Source: Rhodobacteraceae bacterium SB2
GTDB lineage: Bacteria; Pseudomonadota; Alphaproteobacteria; Rhodobacterales; Rhodobacteraceae
Direction of reading: 5' to 3'
NCBI GenBank assembly: GCA_001642945.1
Contig: LGRT01000004.1
Coordinates: 345,430 to 409,429, forward strand
DNA: 64,000 bases
Below, piece after piece: positions 63,556 to 64,000 of the stretch (within the stretch, counting starts at the first letter, position 1; every line of letters begins with the position of its first letter). The notes beneath the pieces are model-generated. The model was not told the DNA's origin, did not search any database, and was given only the letters and a program-made list of their open reading frames with translations. The position numbers and the translations under genes are program-made.

Positions 63556-64000
63556 ATGTGAAAAAGCGCTTCGCGGCTACCCAATTAATCAGCGGTTGCT
63601 TCATCATAGCGGCTGACGGCGCAGAAAATTCCAAAAGCTTTGTATTTTGTATTATTGTCAGCGCGGTTTGTCTAAAAGGTATTTATTTCGCCTCTGGGAT
63701 GCGAAGTCTTTATTCCTATATAAGAGCGTTTCTGGAAGGCTGTTTTGCATTATGTCTGCGCCGTGGAGGGTCGCTCTGGCAACACTCACCACGCGTTGTG
63801 GTTGTTTATTTTAGCGCTGTGAGGGGTTTTGGCGTGGGATCACGAGAGCAGCTGGCGGCTGGGCGGGTTTTATTTGTTTTATAGGGGTGCTTTTTGTGGG
63901 TTTGCGTTGGGGTTCTGTGTGCGAGGCCATGCATGTTTATCGCTCTTATGAGTATGATTTAAGCGCCTGTTCTAGCAAACGCGCATGCAGATTTATCTTA
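63556..64000. other. No supportable gene; G+T-skewed tract
   Basis: About 445 nt after the cyclase to the window end. A 110-codon frame on the plus strand has no ribosome site or protein-like composition and is not called. Bases 63821-63920 have G 43, T 37, C 11, A 9, a strong G+T strand bias. I see no tRNA, rRNA or terminator. A gene may begin beyond the window. Confidence 0.5.

Noticed and set aside
63552..63884. 110-codon frame overlapping the end of the cyclase
   Set aside because: Composition is unlike a protein (Gly/Val/Arg runs from a G+T-rich tract) and no ribosome site precedes it.

Overview
The window looks like chromosomal DNA of an alphaproteobacterium of the order Rhodobacterales, probably a roseobacter-type marine heterotroph of moderate GC content. 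The case rests on an RpoE-ChrR (ECF11) pair with its divergent lipid operon, a MipZ-type division ATPase, a full mreBCD-mrdA-rodA cluster, an NDUFS4-like complex I protein, many ATGA start/stop overlaps, and a catabolic set rich in ABC uptake systems, SDRs, BKACE and TPP enzymes. There is no phage, transposon, CRISPR array or rRNA operon. The species was not identified.

Layout. 1-1.7 kb: end of a sugar ABC transporter operon and its terminator. 1.9-4.9 kb: a lipoprotein and an FAD/GcvT N-methyl oxidoreductase. 5.2-11.7 kb: the rod-shape operon with a GhrA-like reductase. 11.8-16.6 kb: an orphan formate dehydrogenase alpha subunit, a histidine phosphatase and a saccharopine dehydrogenase. 16.7-22.2 kb: a four-gene translationally coupled operon (FAD oxidoreductase, DUF1365, MFS, SDR) divergent from rpoE-chrR. 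22.2-41.5 kb: housekeeping and metabolic genes (IMPase-like phosphatase, PmbA, SDRs, crotonase, mutL, rmuC, mipZ, TPP enzyme, BKACE, NDUFS4-like, uvrB, cytochrome c, CocE hydrolase). 41.5-46.7 kb: a Dpp-type ABC operon. 47.1 kb: tRNA-Gln. 47.3-58.1 kb: KPR, AGE epimerase, M20 amidohydrolase, a TPR-SGNH-like protein, and a GMC oxidoreductase / enolase-superfamily / TTC38-like run. 58.4-60.7 kb: an accessory stretch with a candidate sRNA, small proteins and a catalytically degenerate resolvase domain. 60.9-63.6 kb: a cyclic-nucleotide module (class III cyclase divergent from an MBL hydrolase and a cNMP-binding protein). The last 440 bp hold no gene I can support and include a strongly G+T-skewed tract.

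The most interesting signal links distant parts of the window. The rpoE promoter reads TGATCC-N16-CGTAGC, and the divergent operon has TCATCC-N16-CGTAGA. The same architecture (TGATCC, exactly 16 nt, CGTA) occurs twice more. One copy, at 58.43 kb, lies just before a roughly 65-nt transcript made of a stem-loop presenting CTCCCT and a textbook intrinsic terminator. The other, at 2.43 kb, sits in the 3' end of the FAD/GcvT gene and points at a 38-codon ORF and a lipoprotein gene. I infer a local RpoE (singlet-oxygen type) regulon containing an undescribed sRNA and perhaps a small protein.
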